From NCBI RefSeq assembly GCF_026016465.1, contig NZ_CP100390.1:62001-126000 (forward strand): a stretch of 64,000 nt of DNA, given 5' to 3'. Each line of letters starts with the position of its first letter. The first letter of the stretch is position 1. Positions 54,959 to 64,000 of this stretch are shown piece after piece. The stretch is from Alkalimarinus alittae (GTDB lineage: Bacteria; Pseudomonadota; Gammaproteobacteria; Pseudomonadales; Oleiphilaceae). The position numbers were made by a program, and so were the translations under genes. The notes beneath the pieces were generated by a model, which saw only the letters and a list, made by a program, of their open reading frames with translations, did not search any database and was not told where the DNA came from.

Positions 54959-55900
54959 ATGGATAACGATATAGAGGCTCTCGAGCGCCAGCTGCGTGAT
55001 TATAGACGCCTGTTTAACGAAGCAGAAGTCGCGATAATAATTGTTGATCGAGAGGGTAATTTCAACGATTGCAATAAGGCCTACTATAGCTTGATGGGCT
55101 ATATAGATAAGCCTGTTATGGGCCAATTTCATCCGAGTGATATATCGCCTTTAGAACAGCCAGATGGCAGTAACTCGACTGAAAAAGCACGCAGGATGAT
55201 TCAACAAGTGCTTGAGCAAGGAAAGTGTAGTTTTGAGTGGACGCATAAAAAGCTTGATGGCTGCGAATTCGTATCTTATGTCACGTTGGACGTAATTTCT
55301 TTTAATAATGAGGATATGATTCGTGCATCTATTCATGATATTTCAGAGCAAAGAAGGCTCGATCGACTTGTTAAGGCGCGCACAAAAGAACTAGAAATAA
55401 AGAATCGAGCATTAGAGCACTTGGCAAAAACAGATTGGCTTACTGGCCTATATAATCGTATTTATTTGGATGAGACTCTTCAACAGGAGCAGCACCGTTT
55501 TGAGCGTTATCTTAATACATTTGGAGTGATACTGATTGATTTAGATTACTTTAAACAGATTAATGATACATACGGTCATCAAGTGGGTGATCAAGTGTTG
55601 ATTGAGGTATCAAAGCTACTAAAGCAACATTGTCGAAATGTCGATACTGTGGCGCGTTGGGGCGGCGAAGAGTTTTTGATCATTACGCCAGAAACAAACC
55701 TCGAAGGCCTTAAAGTAATAGCAGAAAACCTTAGAGAGAATATTGAGTCCTATTCTTTTCCCCAAGCGGTAACCGTTACTGCAAGCCTTGGCATATCTAT
55801 TTTCAGAAAGGGGGATAGTGTTGAGAGACTTATTTCTCGAGTAGATAAGGCCTTGTACAAAGCAAAGGACAAAGGCAGAAACACTGTAATTGAAGCGTGA
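54959..55900 (+). CDS. PAS-GGDEF diguanylate cyclase
   Basis: A 313-aa soluble sensor: PAS domain (about 12-125), a short coil, then a GGDEF domain (about 150-312) with an active GGEEF loop (ARWGGEEF) and an inhibitory site RNVD five residues before it. It should make cyclic di-GMP with product feedback. No membrane segment, so it senses a cytoplasmic signal. It converges on the symporter gene with only six bases between. Confidence 0.92.
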   Translation: MDNDIEALERQLRDYRRLFNEAEVAIIIVDREGNFNDCNKAYYSLMGYIDKPVMGQFHPSDISPLEQPDGSNSTEKARRMIQQVLEQGKCSFEWTHKKLDGCEFVSYVTLDVISFNNEDMIRASIHDISEQRRLDRLVKARTKELEIKNRALEHLAKTDWLTGLYNRIYLDETLQQEQHRFERYLNTFGVILIDLDYFKQINDTYGHQVGDQVLIEVSKLLKQHCRNVDTVARWGGEEFLIITPETNLEGLKVIAENLRENIESYSFPQAVTVTASLGISIFRKGDSVERLISRVDKALYKAKDKGRNTVIEA

Positions 55901-55906
55901 CCCAGC

Positions 55907-57292
55907 CTATTTTTGAAATTGAAGTATCGAATTTGAACCAATGCAGGTTATCGCCCCGATAAAAAACAGCATAATGCCGCCACCAAGTACGGTTAAGCAT
56001 ATCCACAATAACTTAGTGTATTTATGGGCCTCTCCAAGCCACTGGCTATGGCCAGAAGACTCCATAAAGTAGAGCAGCGCCCCGCCTACCGCGAGCGAGA
56101 ATGCGCCGACATAACTCCAAACCGGAATTTCGCGAATACCAGCCCAAAGTGAAAAGAAAACTACCGGCGCTAAGTACATTGACGCAGTACCACTAACGGC
56201 TACAGCGCTGAACAAGTCTTTATTACCGAAAAATACCATCGCTAAACCTAGCAGCATGAATAAAACCATCACGATGCGACCATTTTGAATCGTTGGTTTG
56301 ATCACCCTCATATCCACGGCCACCAATTTTGCAGAGCTAGATAACGTGCTGTCTAATGTCGACATCGCAGAGATCACCAGCGCCGCATTAAAAAGAAACA
56401 TCGGCATATCACCTAATAAGCGATTAAGTACCGTATTCATCGCTTCGCCTGCACTGGCATTAGCGCCTGCAATCACACCAAATGAACCGAAAATCATGAT
56501 GCATATTACGCTGACCCAGCCTGCATGGAAAAAGCTAAGGCGGGTGGTTTGACGGTCGGCTATAAACCCACGATCCATCATGACAGGGTCGTGCATCGGG
56601 TAACTCCATATCTGCAATAGTGCTACTAGCAACAATATCGGCCCAGGCTCTGACATGACAAACGGTGTTGCCAAAAGATTCTCAGCAGTCACAAGTCCAT
56701 CTGAAAAAACCATAAAGACCAGCATCACCAGTACGGCAATAAATACCACCATCTGAAAAACATCGGTGCGTAATGAGGCATGCAAACCGCCTAACATGGA
56801 GTACAGTAGCGTCACTGCAGCAAACGCCATTACGGCCAGGGTATATGCCGAGCTGCCTGCGCTGCCAAATAAAATGCCAATCACCAGTATATTGGCAAAC
56901 ACCTCACTGACGAGTCGTAAGCCAATTACGAAGTTGTAGCAGCGAGTGCCGACAGAGCTAAAACGCGCGCGCAAAAAATCTTGAATACTGTTAAACCCAT
57001 GCTTGAATCTGAGTGAGTCAATAATCAAACCACCGGTCAGAAACGATAGGTAATATGCGGCATACGCGATGGTGCCCCAAATGCCATAATAAAAGCCTAA
57101 GATAGCGGCATTTAGAAGAGAGCGCGCGAATATCCAAGTGGTCACCTGGCTGAGGATCATCGTCATTAACTTGGGTGACTGACCATTGGGAGAGAGACCC
57201 GCAAAGAAACCTGATTCAGTTCGTGCCTTGGGTGAAAGTAATATAGATACCAACGCTATAATGGCAATGGTTATCGGCAATGCAAGGCTCAT
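55907..57292 (-). CDS. Sodium:solute symporter (SSS family)
   Basis: A 461-aa membrane protein with about thirteen helices and the SSS pattern, including the RFSSVGTRCYN turn and a GGLHASLRTDVFQ segment in the sixth helix region. Members carry proline, pantothenate, acetate or sugars with Na+; the substrate is not predictable here. Single gene, convergent with the diguanylate cyclase. Confidence 0.85.
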   Translation of the reverse strand: MSLALPITIAIIALVSILLSPKARTESGFFAGLSPNGQSPKLMTMILSQVTTWIFARSLLNAAILGFYYGIWGTIAYAAYYLSFLTGGLIIDSLRFKHGFNSIQDFLRARFSSVGTRCYNFVIGLRLVSEVFANILVIGILFGSAGSSAYTLAVMAFAAVTLLYSMLGGLHASLRTDVFQMVVFIAVLVMLVFMVFSDGLVTAENLLATPFVMSEPGPILLLVALLQIWSYPMHDPVMMDRGFIADRQTTRLSFFHAGWVSVICIMIFGSFGVIAGANASAGEAMNTVLNRLLGDMPMFLFNAALVISAMSTLDSTLSSSAKLVAVDMRVIKPTIQNGRIVMVLFMLLGLAMVFFGNKDLFSAVAVSGTASMYLAPVVFFSLWAGIREIPVWSYVGAFSLAVGGALLYFMESSGHSQWLGEAHKYTKLLWICLTVLGGGIMLFFIGAITCIGSNSILQFQK

Positions 57293-57441
57293 TCAAAGCT
57301 CCGTTTTTGGGTGGTTAACATCCGGCCGCCATTAATAAATTAGCGATATATCATATTGGGCTGGTAATAAATGGTTCAGAGTAGAGAATATGTGATTAGT
57401 TCCCTAAAAATATCAATATATTGCAGCCGGTAATTACAATG

Positions 57442-58602
57442 TTAGCTCTGCAATATTTGTAACGGCAAACTCAACAGTGTGTCGCCAGAGCTTGCAAAGT
57501 ACCAAATAATCGCCACAAAGCTGGCCACTGTGCCTAAATACCAAACCGTGGTAAATATCTGACCATAGCGATCAAGAGGCAGCAAATGGCTTTGGTGTCG
57601 GCCTTTCCACTCGAAGAAGATTTCAATGCTGCCAATCAGTAATAAAAAACCAAGAAGCGCTAAGCCAAGGCTATAACTCAACCAAACCCCAAACGCCGCA
57701 GCTAACACACAGACGACCAACCCAATTTTGCTATTCATTGAAAAGCTAACACTTTTTAAAATATGCCCGCCATCCAAGGGTAAAATAGGAAGTAGGTTGA
57801 AAATATTGAGCAAAGCATTAAATGTGGCAAGGCCGGCAAAGAAGATATTATCGGTTATCCAATAAGCCACTACACAGGCCAGAGACATAATAAGGCCAAA
57901 AAATGGCCCCATAATTGAGATCACCACATCTTGCCAGCGGGTGTTTATTTTTCCGTCGGTGAGCGCTAAACCACCAAAGAAAGGAATCAAGTAGATGCCT
58001 TTAGTCGGCATGTTAAAGTATTTCATTGCACGAATATGGCCATATTCATGGAACACCAGACAAGCGAGCAGGGCTAACGCAAATTGAAATGAAAAGAACC
58101 ACGAATAAGCCGCGAGACTGGCGCCGGCTAAAATAACCTTGATTAACTTCGCGCTTTTCAGTAGTTTCATGCCGAGTGACGCCAAACCAATCAGGCTGAG
58201 CTTTCGTTTAGTATCAACCGGGCGCTCAGGTACTTGTTGTTCGATATCTTTACTATTCCGAGCGCCTGTAGTGTAGTTTTCACCGTTAACAAGTACGCGG
58301 TATTGAATGTTGAAGGGTTGCCATTGCAGGTCGACTTCAAGGCGGCACTGAACAAGCTCTATTAAAGGCTCTGTCGGCACTGTATCGTTATGTGTGGGTT
58401 CAGTAGGAGACTCCCTGGCTTGATTAAGCGGGGCGTTACGAACAAGTTTCATTTCAAAATGATGAACTTTAGAGTCAGAATCATCAGCAGATGCCGCAAT
58501 TTCAGATACTAAGTTATCTCCCCAAAAAAGCTGCTGCCAGCCCGCCATCGAGCCCTCTAAACGAAGGTTTTTACCCAAGAACTCGACCTTTAATAATTCC
58601 AC
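57442..58602 (-). CDS. M50-type site-2 protease family protein
   Basis: A 386-aa membrane protein: a soluble N-terminal region of about 140 residues, then helices with the zinc motif HEYGH (in FHEYGHIRAM) and the second site ILPLDGGHI. Site-2 proteases cut within membranes. No PDZ domain is seen; the N-terminal part has no recognisable domain. Substrate unknown. Confidence 0.85.
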   Translation of the reverse strand: MELLKVEFLGKNLRLEGSMAGWQQLFWGDNLVSEIAASADDSDSKVHHFEMKLVRNAPLNQARESPTEPTHNDTVPTEPLIELVQCRLEVDLQWQPFNIQYRVLVNGENYTTGARNSKDIEQQVPERPVDTKRKLSLIGLASLGMKLLKSAKLIKVILAGASLAAYSWFFSFQFALALLACLVFHEYGHIRAMKYFNMPTKGIYLIPFFGGLALTDGKINTRWQDVVISIMGPFFGLIMSLACVVAYWITDNIFFAGLATFNALLNIFNLLPILPLDGGHILKSVSFSMNSKIGLVVCVLAAAFGVWLSYSLGLALLGFLLLIGSIEIFFEWKGRHQSHLLPLDRYGQIFTTVWYLGTVASFVAIIWYFASSGDTLLSLPLQILQS

Positions 58603-58689
58603 TGCTATATCACCCGTTTAATCATTGTTAACTGCGCGAGATTATGCCTGTTATAGGGGAAGGAGCCAAGCCATTACGCGATAGCCAGC

Positions 58690-58835
58690 AGCCGCACTAC
58701 CACCGTTGGCTCGTAGCCGCGATGAAAGGAGGCGCGACTGGAATCGAGGAGGGATGTGACATACGAAGTTTGAAATTAGGTTGTGTGGGGTTTTGAGGGG
58801 AATTTCCTTGACTCCGCTGCATCACGGCAACGGGT
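58690..58835. repeat. Diverged copies of the TAGCCGTGATG-type repeat, inverted pair
   Basis: CGTAGCCGCGATGAAAGGAG near 58713 and, inverted, CTCCGCTGCATCACGGCAAC near 58812 resemble the repeat at 50939-51152. The gap 58603-58859 holds no gene. Confidence 0.5.
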
Positions 58836-58859
58836 TATGACTGGTTGAAGTGAGTTATT

Positions 58860-59171
58860 TCAAGGCCCTAAACGAGTCCATTCGGCTAGTGTTTCGGGAA
58901 ACAGCCAAACCAACACCGCGGCGAGCGGGAAAAAATAAAAGTAAGCGTTCATCAAATGGTAGATATAAGGAGACGCGCTTTTTAGTTCCATAAAGTGGTC
59001 GATGACCAGTCGTGCTTTAATCACGATCATCGCACTAATAACAATAGTGATAAGCAGGCCGGGTTCGGCCTGTTCTGCGATGGAGGCACTCAACAGTGTT
59101 AGCGCCATTAGTATTAACCAATACACGTTGAGGTGTTTGCCACCTGCGGTTGAACCTGCCAATTTACTCAT
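58860..59171 (-). CDS. Cytochrome c oxidase subunit IV-type / NorF-like membrane protein
   Basis: A 103-aa protein with three membrane helices of the prokaryotic cytochrome oxidase subunit IV family. The start at 59171 (MSKLAGSTAGG) is preceded by CAGGGTGACGAG. It follows a subunit III-type gene by 41 bases. No catalytic subunit I lies nearby, so the pair may be NorF/NorE-like accessory proteins of nitric-oxide reductase encoded elsewhere. Confidence 0.75.
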   Translation of the reverse strand: MSKLAGSTAGGKHLNVYWLILMALTLLSASIAEQAEPGLLITIVISAMIVIKARLVIDHFMELKSASPYIYHLMNAYFYFFPLAAVLVWLFPETLAEWTRLGP

Positions 59172-59212
59172 CTCGTCACCCTGTAGACTGGTGTTTACAT
59201 TCTTTAGTGCTG

Positions 59213-59851
59213 TTAGCGCAATACGTAAAGCAGTGGGAAAATCATAATCCAAGCAAGGTCGATCATATGCCAATAGCAAGCGGCGGCAATTAGCCCTGCG
59301 TGGTTGTCTGCGGTGTATCGCCCTGACTTAATCTGTGAGATCGCCCAGATAATGCCGCCGCTACCCCACCCCACGTGAAGCATGTGGTTAAAGGTGGTGT
59401 AGTAGTAGACAGCAAAAAAATTGTTGGTATTAACTTCGATGCCTCTATCAATGTTCCACTGGTACTCCCAGTATTTAATAATCAGATAAAGCATACCGGC
59501 GCCAACGGTCATCCATAGCCACCGAACAGCGGCCTCGGGCCTGTTTTCGCGTAAGGCAAAAATCCCTTTAACCACAAAAAAACTACTAGTGATAAGCACT
59601 AAAGTATTAATGGTGCCTGCCGTAGTATGAAGCTCAAGCGGCCCTGCCAAAAACTCGTCTGGGTAGTGAACGCGGGCAATAAAGTAGATCACAAAAAAGA
59701 TAGCAAATTCTGTAAGCTCAGAAAAAATGCCCACCCATATCGCGGGGTTGCCAGGGATAACCTGAGGGTCAAAGGCTTGCTTAAGGTTGTCTGTCGGTGC
59801 GGTTTCTAGCGCCAATGTGCCATCTTGTGGGTGGTTATTTGATTGACTCAT
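59213..59851 (-). CDS. Heme-copper oxidase subunit III / NorE-like protein
   Basis: A 212-aa membrane protein with five helices and the family segments AIWVGIFSELTEFAIFF and YYTTFNHMLHVGWG, with a final WHMIDLAWIMIFP. This is subunit III of cytochrome oxidases or the NorE accessory protein. I chose the ATG at 59851 (MSQSNN); one at 59866 would add five residues. It is divergent from arsR. Confidence 0.8.
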   Translation of the reverse strand: MSQSNNHPQDGTLALETAPTDNLKQAFDPQVIPGNPAIWVGIFSELTEFAIFFVIYFIARVHYPDEFLAGPLELHTTAGTINTLVLITSSFFVVKGIFALRENRPEAAVRWLWMTVGAGMLYLIIKYWEYQWNIDRGIEVNTNNFFAVYYYTTFNHMLHVGWGSGGIIWAISQIKSGRYTADNHAGLIAAACYWHMIDLAWIMIFPLLYVLR

Positions 59852-59944
59852 ATTCAGCCCTAACATCTTTAGTACAGCTTTACGTACCTACCATCATACG
59901 CCTGAATGTTGAGTGTGGAATAGATATGCATCAAGGATGCTTTG

Positions 59945-59973
59945 TTGACAATATTTGCTTAGCCAAATATGAT
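59945..59973 (+). promoter_or_regulatory. arsR promoter with embedded operator
   Basis: TTGACA (59945-59950), 17-base spacer, TATGAT (59968-59973). Inside the spacer is an inverted repeat ATATTTG (59951-59957) / CAAATAT (59964-59970), which fits ArsR binding between the boxes. The -10 box ends eight bases before the arsR ATG, so the transcript is nearly or fully leaderless. Confidence 0.75.
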
Positions 59974-59981
59974 GCGAGCCC

Positions 59982-60335
59982 ATGAATAACAATACCCAAA
60001 CCACCCAATATTATGCTCAGTTTTTTAAATGTCTTTCTGAACCTGTGCGCCTGAGAATTTTGTTCTTATTGCATAAACGAGGAGAGCTCTGCGTGTGTGA
60101 CTTGGTCGATACGCTTGAAATATCGCAGAGTGTGGTGTCTCGCCACTTGGCCTATTTACGTACTCATGAGTTGTTGAACTCTCGTCGAGAAGGTGCTTGG
60201 ATCTATTACACGTTAAGCGATGATCATGTATTTTTAAACGAAGTTATGAATGTTTTTGTTAAAGATGGCGAAAATTCTGATCAGTTTCTAAATGATATAA
60301 GCAGGCTTTCCGAGCCATCGAACAGTTGTTGTTAG
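59982..60335 (+). CDS. arsR: ArsR-type arsenic-responsive repressor
   Basis: A 117-aa winged-helix repressor with the metal-sensing ELCVCDLV motif (C37, C39) and the recognition helix [13 protein letters not shown]. It ends in SNSCC, extra cysteines that may help bind As(III). It heads arsR-gapdh-arsJ and should repress the operon until arsenite binds. Confidence 0.93.
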   Translation: MNNNTQTTQYYAQFFKCLSEPVRLRILFLLHKRGELCVCDLVDTLEISQSVVSRHLAYLRTHELLNSRREGAWIYYTLSDDHVFLNEVMNVFVKDGENSDQFLNDISRLSEPSNSCC

Positions 60336-60351
60336 TATTGAGGTAATCCAC

Positions 60352-61356
60352 ATGACCATTAAAATCGCGATTAACGGCTTTGGCCGCATGGGGCGACTCG
60401 CTTTGCGTGAAGCGTGGGCGTGGCCTGAAATTGAGATTGTTCATATCAACGAGGTCCGTGGCGATGCCAAAACCGCGGCGCACCTGATTAACTTTGACTC
60501 CGTTCATGGGCCTTGGACGCTGCAAGCGGAAGCCCAAGATGAGCGGTCGTTGTTGATTGATGGGAAGGTGGTTTCTTATTCAATGAACCGCGATATAACC
60601 GCAACAGATTGGCAGGGTGCGGATATTGTTGTTGATTGTACGGGTGTGCATAAGACGACACCTGCTTTGCAGCCATATTTTAGCCAAGGCATAAAAAAGG
60701 TCGTGGTATCCTGTCCAGTAAAAGATGGCCCGTTGAATATTGTGATGGGAGTGAATGATCACCTATATGATATTGATCAGCCTGATATTGTTACTGCAGC
60801 GTCCTGCACCACAAACTGCTTGGCACCCGTGGTCAAGGTAATCCAGGAAGGGTTAGGTATCACTCATGGTTCTATGACCACTATTCATGATCTCACCAAT
60901 ACCCAAAGTATTCTTGACCAACCTCACAAAGACCTGCGCCGTGCACGTGCCTGTGGTATGTCGTTAATCCCTACTTCAACGGGGTCTGCAACGGCGATTG
61001 GGCTTATCTTTCCTGAGTTGCAAGGTAAGTTAAATGGCGTTGCGGTTCGGGTGCCTTTGGCCAACGCATCATTGACTGATTGTGTTTTTGAAGTATCGCG
61101 GGATACCTCGGTCGAAGAGGTGAATGAGCTACTTAAAAATGCGTCTGAACATCAGCTAAAAGGTGTTTTAGGTTATGACGAGCGGCCTTTGGTATCGGTT
61201 GATTACCGGGGCGATAAGCGTTCAGGCATTGTGGATGCTCTTTCAACGATGGTCATTAACAAGCGTCAGGTGAAACTGCTGGTTTGGTATGACAATGAAA
61301 TTGGTTATGTGAATCGTATGATGGAGTTAGCGATTAAAGTTGGGAAAAGTGTGTAG
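60352..61356 (+). CDS. ArsJ-associated glyceraldehyde-3-phosphate dehydrogenase
   Basis: A 334-aa GAPDH with NAD site [13 protein letters not shown] and catalytic [12 protein letters not shown]. Lying between arsR and arsJ, it is the dehydrogenase that uses arsenate in place of phosphate to make 1-arseno-3-phosphoglycerate for export by ArsJ. It is distinct from the central-metabolism enzyme by its partner genes; sixteen bases follow arsR and six precede arsJ. Confidence 0.93.
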   Translation: MTIKIAINGFGRMGRLALREAWAWPEIEIVHINEVRGDAKTAAHLINFDSVHGPWTLQAEAQDERSLLIDGKVVSYSMNRDITATDWQGADIVVDCTGVHKTTPALQPYFSQGIKKVVVSCPVKDGPLNIVMGVNDHLYDIDQPDIVTAASCTTNCLAPVVKVIQEGLGITHGSMTTIHDLTNTQSILDQPHKDLRRARACGMSLIPTSTGSATAIGLIFPELQGKLNGVAVRVPLANASLTDCVFEVSRDTSVEEVNELLKNASEHQLKGVLGYDERPLVSVDYRGDKRSGIVDALSTMVINKRQVKLLVWYDNEIGYVNRMMELAIKVGKSV

Positions 61357-61362
61357 AGCAAC

Positions 61363-62598
61363 ATGAGTGGGTTGAGCCAGAGTTTAAAACAGTATCTAGT
61401 CGTCACTGGAACTTACTGGGCATTTACCATTACCGACGGCGCGTTGCGGATGCTGGTGGTGCTTTATTTCTATCAGTTGGGTTATTCCGCGCTTGAAATA
61501 GCCATGCTGTTTTTGCTCTATGAGTTCTTTGGTGTGGTCACTAACTTGTTTGGTGGCTGGTTAGGTGCTCGGTTGGGGCTTAACAAAACCATGAATTTAG
61601 GTGTGCTACTGCAAATTATCGCGCTGGCGATGTTAGCCGTTAACCCCAGTTGGTTGTCGATACCTTATGTGATGGCGGCACAGGCGTTGTCGGGTATTGC
61701 TAAAGATTTGAATAAAATGAGCGCCAAAAGTGCGATCAAGTTTCTGTTGCCGAACCAAGAGCAGAAAGGGGCGTTGTATAAGTGGGTCGCCATTCTTACG
61801 GGGTCTAAGAATGCCTTAAAAGGCGTGGGATTTTTCTTGGGCGCTGCGTTACTTTCATGGGTGGGTTTTCAAGCATCGTTGTTGGGTATGAGTGCGGCAC
61901 TGGTTGGGGTGTTTATACTCAGTGTGCTGCTGCTTCAGGGGGATATGGGTAAAACCCAATATAAGCCCAAATTCACGCAAATTTTCTCAAAAAGCCGTTC
62001 GATTAATATCTTATCCGCCGCTCGCATGTGCTTGTTTGGAGCACGAGATGTCTGGTTTGTGGTGGCATTGCCCGTGTACTTTGAGGTGGTATTGGGGTGG
62101 TCCCATACTCAAGTAGGCGTGTTTATGGCGGTGTGGATTATGGGGTATGGTTTTGTGCAGGGTATCGCGCCGAAGATTACAGGCCTTAAACACGGGAACA
62201 TTCCTGATGGACGCACGGCGTTTTTATGGGTGTTACCCTTAATGCTGATTCCGCTATTGATTGCTGCGCCATTAACCGCAGATGAGCTGTTCGGTGAACT
62301 CATTAATTATGAATGGTTAGTGGTCGGGGGGTTGTTATTGTTTGGCGTGTTGTTCGCGATTAACTCATCCGTGCACTCTTTTTTGATTCTAGATTACGCC
62401 AAAGAAGAGGGTGTCTCGCTGGATGTAGGGTTCTACTATATGGCGAACGCGATGGGACGTTTGTTGGGAACCATTTTGTCAGGGGCGGTGTATCAACTGG
62501 CAGGGTTGGAAGCCTGCTTGCTAGTATCGGGCTTGTTCTTATTGGTGACAGCGGTTATTTCAGTGAAACTGCCAAGGTCATATTCAGGCCTAAGTTAA
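61363..62598 (+). CDS. arsJ: ArsJ, organoarsenical (1-arseno-3-phosphoglycerate) efflux transporter
   Basis: A 411-aa MFS transporter with about eleven to twelve helices, and the ArsJ pattern YWAFTITDGALRMLVVLYF at the start and AKDLNKMSAKSAIKF in the central loop. It exports the unstable arseno-sugar acid, which breaks down outside to arsenate. Together with the dehydrogenase it gives arsenate resistance without an arsenate reductase. Confidence 0.94.
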   Translation: MSGLSQSLKQYLVVTGTYWAFTITDGALRMLVVLYFYQLGYSALEIAMLFLLYEFFGVVTNLFGGWLGARLGLNKTMNLGVLLQIIALAMLAVNPSWLSIPYVMAAQALSGIAKDLNKMSAKSAIKFLLPNQEQKGALYKWVAILTGSKNALKGVGFFLGAALLSWVGFQASLLGMSAALVGVFILSVLLLQGDMGKTQYKPKFTQIFSKSRSINILSAARMCLFGARDVWFVVALPVYFEVVLGWSHTQVGVFMAVWIMGYGFVQGIAPKITGLKHGNIPDGRTAFLWVLPLMLIPLLIAAPLTADELFGELINYEWLVVGGLLLFGVLFAINSSVHSFLILDYAKEEGVSLDVGFYYMANAMGRLLGTILSGAVYQLAGLEACLLVSGLFLLVTAVISVKLPRSYSGLS

Positions 62599-62612
62599 TC
62601 TCAATCGCTATG

Positions 62613-63668
62613 TTAAAGCTGACACCTGAGCAAGCGGTCTTCAAACACTGATCCAATCAACAATAGATTGCCACTCACAGAACCTACGGTGGAGCCTGAA
62701 ATATCTTCTCCTGCACTTAAATAGACCTCAGAAAACGTAGGCGGTGTTGCCTCAACGTTGATTTTTATAATTTGTGAGGGGGATGGGTGGGTGGCATCAC
62801 TGGCGTGTGCTAGAAAGTCTAGTAGCCTTGGGTGGGCGCCTAGCCATAGGTGGCCTACCTCGTCCCATTCGAGATTATCTGCGCCGGTATCAACCAGAAT
62901 TTATCCGCGTTTACTGAGTGACCCGTTGCTAGTATCTCGGTCAAAAATACTGATTTTTCGATTCATTATTTCAGCGACATACAGTGTTTTTAAATTGGGG
63001 CTGATGGCAATACCATTGCTGAATTGTAACCCTGTTACAACGATGTGCCCCTGCTTGCCGTCATAGTAGCTAACAGTCGATAGAGGTAAGCCGAGATAGT
63101 CTTCGAGTGGTTGCATCCAATGACCTGGAGGGTAGCCATGATCGTTGGTGGCGTAAAATTGAGTTGGGCTTATTGCGACGATATCGTTGGGTGACACCAG
63201 TTCAGGGTAAGTGATGGATTGACGATGTGTGAGTGTATCAACGTCATTGATATCAAATATCTCAATCTGTTGCTCACCATTGTTTCGATGGTTAATGACA
63301 AATAACACGTCTTCGTCTTTATCATTATGGTAAAGGTAGATGCCGTGTGGGTGAAAGTCTTTAGAGAAACTTGAGGTCAATAACAGGGGGCGCGCATCAG
63401 GCTTTGAGAGGTCTAACCCGTAAATACCGCCGCTAACTGGTTTGTTGGCCATAGTGGCTCTGCGATCATCGGCTGAGATATAAGCAAATTGATTGGCATG
63501 ATCAATGGTAATATCTTCTGCGCCGGTGACGCCTGTAACAGGCTTACATTGACCTGAAAAATGCGGTTCAATGGGGTAGAAAGGGCTGACACTCATATAG
63601 CCTCTATAAGCTAATATGCAGATGAGTGTAATAATACCGATGGATAATAATTTGAAAAAGTGAGGCAT
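62613..63668 (-). pseudogene. Arylesterase/paraoxonase-like gene with an in-frame stop
   Basis: The first 255 codons (membrane anchor, then a six-bladed propeller including GAEDITIDHANQFAYIS, FHPHGIYLY and SNGIAISPNLKTLYVAE) end at a TAA at 62901-62903. The same frame then continues for 95 more codons with family-like sequence (ILVDTGADNLEWDEVGHLWLG, GSTVGSVSGNLLLIG) to a stop at 62613. A single substitution (likely GAA to TAA) explains it. The full protein would be 351 aa, normal for paraoxonase-like lactonases. It may be a true pseudogene or a sequencing error. Confidence 0.85.
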
Positions 63669-63702
63669 AAGATACCTTTATTATTGTTATAAGAGAGGCC
63701 AC

Positions 63703-64000
63703 TTATTCATTATAGGTGTTGCTCGTGACACTAGACCTTACTGAAAACCATAGGCTTTCTAGTACATTAGTCAACTTTATTGCGTTTGTCATACCTTGTT
63801 TGAGTGTCTTGTGTGATAGGTGTTGGAACGCAGGTAAAGCGCTAACCATGGCGATGGGGGCGCCCAGTTTAGCGTGCAAACAAGCAGCATCAAACCAAGG
63901 GTTGCCAAACCCCGCGTATTCCCAGTCCAGTACCGTGAGTTGCTTTTCATGGCCACAAATATTGCCGGGGTGAAGGTCGTGATGGGTTAAACACAAAGGG
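63703..64000 (-). CDS. Choline/aminoglycoside phosphotransferase-like protein, C-terminal part (gene leaves to the right)
   Basis: The visible 97 residues hold the catalytic loop THHDLHPGNI (Asp as base) and the metal-binding LDWEYAGFGNPWFDAAC of the APH/choline-kinase family. The frame stays open to the window end, so the N-terminal lobe lies outside. The call to family level is safe; substrate (choline, ethanolamine, thiamine or an antibiotic) is not known. Confidence 0.8.
   Translation of the reverse strand, partial: PLCLTHHDLHPGNICGHEKQLTVLDWEYAGFGNPWFDAACLHAKLGAPIAMVSALPAFQHLSHKTLKQGMTNAIKLTNVLESLWFSVRSSVTSNTYNE

Noticed and set aside
62758-63066. 102-aa plus-strand frame
   Set aside because: It is antisense to the broken arylesterase gene, whose own frame explains the sequence.
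1-64000. CRISPR arrays, tRNA/rRNA genes, prophage or intact IS elements
   Set aside because: No regularly spaced repeats, cloverleaf genes, structural phage genes or transposase frames were seen on either strand.

Overview
The window looks like chromosomal DNA of a marine, moderately AT-rich gammaproteobacterium (Oceanospirillales/Alteromonadales-like). This is inferred from gene content: a Vibrio-type TonB2/TtpC operon, lipoprotein-like fatty-acid cis/trans isomerases, a BCCT osmolyte carrier, divergent metE/metR, and a NrdA with doubled ATP-cones. I do not assign a genus. No rRNA, tRNA, CRISPR array or intact IS element was seen.

Layout. 1-3.8 kb: end of a DUF294 signalling protein, a DnaQ-like exonuclease, a BCCT transporter and an azoreductase. 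3.9-8.3 kb: an accessory patch with what reads as an undescribed retron (promoter, structured msr-msd RNA bounded by 13-nt inverted repeats, a long retron-like reverse transcriptase and a 235-aa protein of unknown function), then a class II Fic protein and a DUF2750 protein. 8.3-16.2 kb: sterol-desaturase-type membrane hydroxylase, AraC regulator, and a six-gene TonB2 energy-transduction operon (DUF3450, TtpC, ExbB2, ExbD2, TonB2, TPR). 16.2-23.6 kb: a ParDE toxin-antitoxin pair, a C-terminally short Uup ATPase, a DUF3124 protein, MarC, a large hybrid kinase, and repeats.

23.6-34.7 kb: a complete phosphonate uptake and C-P lyase cluster, phnCDE-phnF-phnGHIJKLMNP. It carries GTCTAGAC-type operators upstream of both phnC and phnF, and it is flanked by two 183-bp direct repeats that differ at one base. 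The left repeat abuts a decayed copy of the DUF3124 gene. 35-42 kb: a secreted propeller protein, a Yip1 membrane protein and two tandem fatty-acid cis/trans isomerases. 42-51.7 kb: a bacterial voltage-gated channel with an acidic, CavAb-like filter, then two B12-independent enzymes side by side (MetE with MetR, and class Ia ribonucleotide reductase NrdAB behind a cobalamin riboswitch) and a glutaredoxin-like protein.

51.9-64 kb: ABC exporter, J-domain protein, PAS-GGDEF diguanylate cyclase, SSS symporter, M50 protease, an orphan pair of cytochrome-oxidase subunit III/IV-type proteins, the arsenate resistance operon arsR-gapdh-arsJ with an operator embedded in its promoter, an arylesterase gene broken by an in-frame stop, and the edge of a choline/aminoglycoside kinase-like gene.
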